From positions 1 to 10,144 of the forward strand of contig DOMW01000059.1 of NCBI GenBank assembly GCA_003510345.1: a stretch of DNA of 10,144 bases, given 5' to 3'. Position numbers and translations under genes: made by a program. A model generated the notes under the pieces. It saw only the letters and a list, made by a program, of their open reading frames with translations, ran no database searches and was not told the origin of the DNA. This DNA is from Clostridiales bacterium (GTDB lineage: Bacteria > Bacillota > Clostridia > Christensenellales > Christensenellaceae). The stretch's first letter is position 1; every line of letters starts with the position of its first letter. Of the stretch, positions 6,696 to 10,144 are shown piece by piece.

Positions 6696-7275
6696 AATAT
6701 GCGGCGTGGTGATGGCGGCGTTGTTTGTGTCCGGCGACGCGATGGAGGTGCAGGCGCTCGCGCAGGCGGTAGGCGTTGAGGTGGATGCGTTCGACGTGCT
6801 GTTACAGGAGATGATGGCCGAGCAGGAACTGAAAGAGAGCGGTATTCTGCTTACGCGCGTGGGCGATAAGGTGCAGCTTTGCACAAACAAAAAATACGCG
6901 GCCTGTTTAAAAGAATTGTTCGCGCCCGATATACGTGAATCGCTCACAGGTTCTGTGCTGGAAACGCTTAGCATCATCGCGTACAGGCAGCCGGTCACCC
7001 GGCCGGAGATAGACGATATCAGGGGTGTGCGGTCAAACTATGCCGTTTCGATTTTAAGGGAAAAAGGGCTTATCGCGGTGACGGGAAAAAAGGATGTGCT
7101 GGGCCGCCCGTCGCTTTTTGCCACAACGGACGAGTTTTTGCGGCATTTGGGCATCTCGTCGCTTGCGGAACTGCCGGCTTTGGAACAGGAGCAAGCGGCA
7201 GGCGCGCGGGATGCGTTTGACGAACCGCGGGCGGAAGAGGAAGAGCTGGCAATTGCGGCAGAGGAAGAGGAATGA
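6682..7275 (+). CDS. scpB: Segregation and condensation protein B (ScpB)
   Basis: Winged-helix protein that dimerises and binds the kleisin ScpA in the SMC-ScpAB condensin. It has 197 residues. Two winged-helix domains are expected; the second holds the hallmark LETLSIIAYRQPVTRPEIDDIRGV (about 93-116) and the YAVSILREKGLI block to residue 131, followed by GRPSLFATTDEFLRHLGI (141-158). The C-terminus from about 168 is low-complexity and acidic (EEEELAIAAEEEE), a common and variable feature. The start is TTG at 6682, preceded by a GAGGGGGG-type site (6665-6672), inside the end of scpA. The end overlaps the next gene by the four bases ATGA. The tight chain suggests one transcript with coupled translation. 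Confidence 0.94.
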   Translation: MNRNEICGVVMAALFVSGDAMEVQALAQAVGVEVDAFDVLLQEMMAEQELKESGILLTRVGDKVQLCTNKKYAACLKELFAPDIRESLTGSVLETLSIIAYRQPVTRPEIDDIRGVRSNYAVSILREKGLIAVTGKKDVLGRPSLFATTDEFLRHLGISSLAELPALEQEQAAGARDAFDEPRAEEEELAIAAEEEE

Positions 7276-7979
7276 GGCTACAGAAATACATGGCGGCGGC
7301 GGGCATCGCTTCACGCCGCAAATGCGAGGAATACATTGCGCAGGGCAGGGTAGAGGTAAACGGGGCGACTGTGCGCGAGCCGGGCTTTTTGGTGGACCCG
7401 CAGCGCGACAAAGTGCGTTACATGGGCAAGCCTGTAAAAACGGTGCGGCAAAAAACGTACCTTGCGCTGAACAAGCCTGCCGGGTGCGTGTGCACCTGCA
7501 AGGACGAGAAGGGCCGCCCCACCGTAATGCAGTATGTAAAAGAAGTGGACGCGCGGCTTTTTCCCGTGGGGCGGCTGGACTTCACAACAGAAGGGCTGCT
7601 GATCTTGACAAACGACGGGGAACTCGCAAATAAACTGACGCACCCCCGGCACCATGTGCAGAAAAAATACCTAGCCGTGATCGATTCGGATATTTCGGAA
7701 GGGGAGATCAAAACGCTGGAAGGGGGCGTGGCGCTGGACGGCACAAAAACGATTCCGGCAACGTTCCGCGTATTGCGCGCGGGCGAAGGGCGAAGCGAGC
7801 TGCTGTGTGTCATACGCGAAGGGAGAAACAGGCAGCTTAGGCGCATGTTTGAGGCGGTAGGGAAGAACGTCCGGTATTTAAAGCGCGTGGGCGTAGGCAA
7901 TATTGAACTGGGCAATTTAAAAAAAGGGAAATTTCGTTACCTTACGAAAGAAGAGATAGCGTATCTGAAATCTTTGTAA
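7272..7979 (+). CDS. rluB: RsuA/RluB-family rRNA pseudouridine synthase
   Basis: Converts a specific uridine in rRNA to pseudouridine. In this family RluB modifies 23S rRNA and RsuA 16S rRNA, and the exact target cannot be read from sequence alone. It has 235 residues. An S4 RNA-binding domain occupies about 1-50 (MRLQKYMAAAGIASRRKCEE). The catalytic domain has LNKPAG (66-71), the motif GRLDFTTEGLLILTNDGEL (100-118) with the nucleophile D103, the RKYLA-like KKYLAV, and the C-terminal REGRNRQLRRM. All catalytic elements look intact. The ATG shares four bases with the scpB stop, with GAAGAGG (7264-7270) just upstream as the ribosome site. rluB following scpAB is the usual order in Firmicutes. 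Confidence 0.92.
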   Translation: MRLQKYMAAAGIASRRKCEEYIAQGRVEVNGATVREPGFLVDPQRDKVRYMGKPVKTVRQKTYLALNKPAGCVCTCKDEKGRPTVMQYVKEVDARLFPVGRLDFTTEGLLILTNDGELANKLTHPRHHVQKKYLAVIDSDISEGEIKTLEGGVALDGTKTIPATFRVLRAGEGRSELLCVIREGRNRQLRRMFEAVGKNVRYLKRVGVGNIELGNLKKGKFRYLTKEEIAYLKSL

Positions 7980-8052
7980 TAAACTTTTTGTGAAATGAAT
8001 AGCAGGATTGCAAGGTAGGCATGTGGAATAAGATAAATTGGGTGGGAATTCG

Positions 8053-8075
8053 TATAAATTATTCTAGCTTAGAAT
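8053..8075 (+). promoter_or_regulatory. -10-like box with adjacent palindrome upstream of the decarboxylase operon
   Basis: The perfect 6-3-6 palindrome ATTCTAGCTTAGAAT lies at 8061-8075, two bases after TATAAA (8053-8058), which matches five of six bases of a -10 box. I find no good -35 box 16-18 bases upstream. The palindrome's position suggests an operator or a chance AT-rich symmetry; it does not match an operator I know. Confidence 0.25.
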
Positions 8076-8103
8076 CAATATAGGGAGAATTGGAGGTATT
8101 TCA

Positions 8104-9600
8104 ATGAGCAAACTGGAACTGCTTAGGCAAAAAGACGAGAACGCTCTGGCTGCCGGCGGGAAGGACAAAACCGACGCCCAGCACAAGGCTGGGAAAAAGA
8201 CGGCGCGCGAACGCATTCACGCGATTCTCGATGGCGCGAGCTTTGTGGAAGTGGATAAGTTCGTAAAGCGCACGTATGCAACGCCGGGGTTTGAGGCGAA
8301 AAGTGAGACAGGGGAAGGGGTCGTGTGCGGGTATGGCACGATAGAAGACCGCCCTGTTTTTGTTTTTGCGCAGGACTATACGGTGCTCGCGGGGTCGCTC
8401 TCGCAGGCGCACGCGGCAAAGATAGAAAAAGTGATTGGCATGGCCGCGAAATGCGGGAACCCCGTGATCGGCATACTGGATTCGGACGGCGCGCGCATAG
8501 CGGAAGGGGTGGCCGCGATCGACAGCTACGCGGGCATATTGAAGAAACTGAGCGACGTTTCGGGCGTGATCCCGACGGTTTCCATCGTTGCGGGCAATTG
8601 CATCGGTTCCGCCGCGTACATTGCGGCTACGACCGATTTTTGCTTTATGGTGGAGGGGATCGCGAAGACCGCGCTGCACGGGCCGCAGATCTATGAATCT
8701 ACGCTGGGCGCTAAAATCAACATAAAAACAGCGTTTTCCGCGCAATTGCACAACGAGGAGACGGGCGTGGCGCAGTTCCTTGCGAAGTCGGAGGACGATT
8801 GCTACGCGCAGGTTAAGCGGCTGCTCGGGTACCTGCCCTCGAATAATCTGGAAGAGTGCCCGTATGTGCCCACGGAAGACGACTTAAACCGTGCCGTTGC
8901 CGCGGGCGAGGGATATGAATACGACGCGAAAGCGCTCATTGCCGCGCTGTGCGACGGTGGTGGCGTTATGGAATACCAGGCGTATTATTCGCCGGAGATC
9001 GTGACTGCGATTGGCAGGATGAACGGCGGTACGGTGGGCTTTGTGGCAAACAGCGCCGAAGGGAAGGTTACCGGCCACGCCGCGCGTAAGGCAAGCAGAT
9101 TTATTTCGCTGATGGACGCGTATAATATCCCCATCGTTACGCTGGCGAATTGCGGCGGCTCGAGTGTGGAAGGCGAGCGGAGCATGGATATCGCTAACTA
9201 CGCGCGCCTTATTGCAAGCTACGCGCAGGCGGGCGTGCCTATGGTATGCGTGGTCACGGGCAAGGCGGTTGGTGACGGCTATGCCATGATGTGCCCTAAA
9301 TCGCTGGGCGCGGATATCGTATACGCGTGGCCGGAAGCGGAGATCACCGCGCTGCCGGTGGAAGCGGGCGCGGTTATACTGTATGAGGACGCGATACAGA
9401 GCGGCGCGCTTACAAAAGCGCAGGCGATAGAAAAATACAGGGACGACTACGCGAACCCGTGGCAGGCCGCGGAGCAAGGCGTTGTCGACGATGTGATCGA
9501 CCCGAAATACACGCGGCAGATGGTGATCGCCGCGCTGGAAATGTGCCTTACCAAACGGGAAGAAAAACTGGCTAAAAAGCACAATGTGCTGCCACTGTGA
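8104..9600 (+). CDS. Acyl-CoA carboxyltransferase (MmdA/PccB-like), probable alpha subunit of a decarboxylase
   Basis: Carboxyltransferase of the crotonase-fold family that moves a carboxyl group between an acyl-CoA and biotin. It has 498 residues, close to MmdA and propionyl-CoA carboxylase beta. The N-terminal half has TARERIHAILD (33-43), EGVVCGYGTI (71-80), FAQDYTVLAGS (88-98) and DSDGARIAEGV (126-136). The C-terminus DDYANPWQAAEQGVVDDVIDP (split over 447-467) and KKHNVLPL is typical. Two active-site regions are divergent: GNCIGSA (164-170) in place of the usual GPCAGGA, and KAVGDGY (387-393) in place of KAYGGAY. The usual VPGFLPG segment is also replaced by CGGSSVEG (350-357). The downstream OadG-like and biotin-carrier genes support a Na+-pumping decarboxylase over a biosynthetic carboxylase. 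Methylmalonyl-CoA is one candidate substrate, but the divergence leaves it open. GGAGGT (8092-8097) is 6 bases before the ATG. Confidence 0.88.
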   Translation: MSKLELLRQKDENALAAGGKDKTDAQHKAGKKTARERIHAILDGASFVEVDKFVKRTYATPGFEAKSETGEGVVCGYGTIEDRPVFVFAQDYTVLAGSLSQAHAAKIEKVIGMAAKCGNPVIGILDSDGARIAEGVAAIDSYAGILKKLSDVSGVIPTVSIVAGNCIGSAAYIAATTDFCFMVEGIAKTALHGPQIYESTLGAKINIKTAFSAQLHNEETGVAQFLAKSEDDCYAQVKRLLGYLPSNNLEECPYVPTEDDLNRAVAAGEGYEYDAKALIAALCDGGGVMEYQAYYSPEIVTAIGRMNGGTVGFVANSAEGKVTGHAARKASRFISLMDAYNIPIVTLANCGGSSVEGERSMDIANYARLIASYAQAGVPMVCVVTGKAVGDGYAMMCPKSLGADIVYAWPEAEITALPVEAGAVILYEDAIQSGALTKAQAIEKYRDDYANPWQAAEQGVVDDVIDPKYTRQMVIAALEMCLTKREEKLAKKHNVLPL

Positions 9601-9611
9601 GGTGATGCGTA

Positions 9612-9998
9612 ATGGCAAATGAAGTAGTAACGGTTGGCTTGCCAACCATGGGGTTGGGCCTTCTGGTCACATTCGTCGCGCTGATTCTCATAATCGTGAT
9701 CGTGTACATCCTTTCCGTTGTGACGCGGGAGAAGAAAAAGAACGCGGCGGCGGAAGAGGTCATAGAGCGGTCGATCGCAAAACCGGCGGCGGAAGCGCAG
9801 GCAGCGATGATCGAAGCAAAGCCCGTACAGGCGGGCGGCGATGAAACACTCGCCGTAATCACGGCGGCGCTTGCCGCGTATATGGCGGCGCAGGGCGGCT
9901 CGATGAACGGGCTTGTCGTGAAGTCGTACAGAAGGGCAAACGCCGTTTCCCCCTGGGCAAGGGCCGGGAGGAGCGCGCAGATTAATAATAAGTTTTAA
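9612..9998 (+). CDS. OadG-family small membrane subunit of a biotin-dependent decarboxylase
   Basis: Small membrane subunit (gamma of oxaloacetate decarboxylase, delta of methylmalonyl-CoA decarboxylase) that helps assemble the complex on the membrane. It has 128 residues. One strong transmembrane helix is at about 13-37 (MGLGLLVTFVALILIIVIV...), followed by a basic stop-transfer REKKK (39-43) and a charged, alanine-rich linker. The C-terminal tail has DETLAVITAALAAYMA and SYRRANAVSPWARAGR, a pattern common in clostridial OadG-like and MmdD-like proteins. It begins 11 bases after the carboxyltransferase stop, with GAGGTGA (9599-9605) as the ribosome site. It sits between carboxyltransferase and biotin carrier genes, the normal order for these pumps. 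Confidence 0.85.
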   Translation: MANEVVTVGLPTMGLGLLVTFVALILIIVIVYILSVVTREKKKNAAAEEVIERSIAKPAAEAQAAMIEAKPVQAGGDETLAVITAALAAYMAAQGGSMNGLVVKSYRRANAVSPWARAGRSAQINNKF

Positions 9999-10027
9999 CA
10001 AATTCTGATTTGGAGGGAAGTATAGCG

Positions 10028-10144
10028 ATGCGTAAGTTTTTGATCAATGTAAACGGAAATTCTTATGAAGTGGAAGTGGAAGAAGTAGGCGGCGCGCAGA
10101 CTGCGGCTGCCCCAGCTCCTGTTGTCGCTCCTGCCCCGGCTCCG
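10028..10144 (+). CDS. Biotin-carrier subunit, N-terminal part only (cut by window end)
   Basis: The first 39 residues of a protein beginning MRKFLINVNGNSYEVEVEEVG and passing into an Ala/Pro-rich stretch (TAAAPAPVVAPAPAP). That design, a short beta-rich start followed by a flexible Pro-Ala linker, is typical of the biotin carrier subunits of methylmalonyl-CoA and glutaconyl-CoA decarboxylases. The biotinyl domain with its MKM motif should lie beyond the window end. A GGAGGG site (10012-10017) is 10 bases before the ATG. The gene follows the OadG-like gene by 29 bases, so it is part of the same operon. The reading frame is open to the last base. Confidence 0.82.
   Translation, partial: MRKFLINVNGNSYEVEVEEVGGAQTAAAPAPVVAPAPAP

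Noticed and set aside
716..9325. Apparent excess of GATATC (about fourteen sites by eye)
   Set aside because: Most occur inside genes, often as Asp-Ile codons, or otherwise follow from GAT and ATC/ATA usage. I see no spacing pattern or link to a regulatory role.
8101..9645. Long minus-strand open frames opposite the carboxyltransferase (8101-8751 and 8884-9645)
   Set aside because: They are arginine- and histidine-rich shadows of a strongly supported gene, caused by GC-rich codon use. They show no family motifs.
1..10144. Spo0A boxes (TGTCGAA type) that could show autoregulation
   Set aside because: None was found by eye in the intergenic regions, including upstream of spo0A.

Overview
The window reads as a chromosomal core region of a Gram-positive bacterium of the clostridial kind. 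The gene order NAD kinase - argR - recN - spo0A, the scpA-scpB-rluB set and a sodium-pump type decarboxylase operon are all typical of Clostridia. Base composition is moderately GC-rich and GCG/GCC-heavy. A lineage near Christensenellales would fit, but that is only a guess: there is no rRNA or ribosomal protein here to place it. Every gene is on the + strand.

Layout. Bases 1-489 hold no protein gene. They contain a long near-perfect hairpin repeat (63-139), a tRNA-like 3' end (about 236-293) and a possible promoter (427-455). Bases 490-4271 are a tight cluster: NAD kinase, arginine repressor ArgR, DNA-repair ATPase RecN and the response regulator Spo0A. A purine nucleoside phosphorylase gene follows at 4319-5131. 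A good sigma-A type promoter starts on the pnp stop codon and probably drives the next operon: an M50 site-2 protease-like membrane protein, ScpA, ScpB and an RsuA/RluB-type pseudouridine synthase. The last three junctions of that operon are overlapping. After a 124-base gap with a small palindrome comes a second operon: an acyl-CoA carboxyltransferase, an OadG-like small membrane subunit and the start of a biotin-carrier protein cut by the window end.

How the genes work together. ScpA and ScpB are the non-SMC subunits of bacterial condensin. RecN is an SMC-like repair protein. The last operon looks like a biotin-dependent, probably Na+-translocating, acyl-CoA decarboxylase, with the membrane beta subunit expected downstream.

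The most notable observation is the Spo0A homologue. Its DNA-binding domain is well conserved, but the receiver domain has Glu at the phospho-acceptor position and has lost the usual acidic pair. The spoIVB gene that normally lies between recN and spo0A in spore formers is absent. Together these suggest a Spo0A that has left the sporulation phosphorelay and may act without phosphorylation. The carboxyltransferase is also unusual in its two glycine-rich motifs. No completely new multi-gene system is evident.
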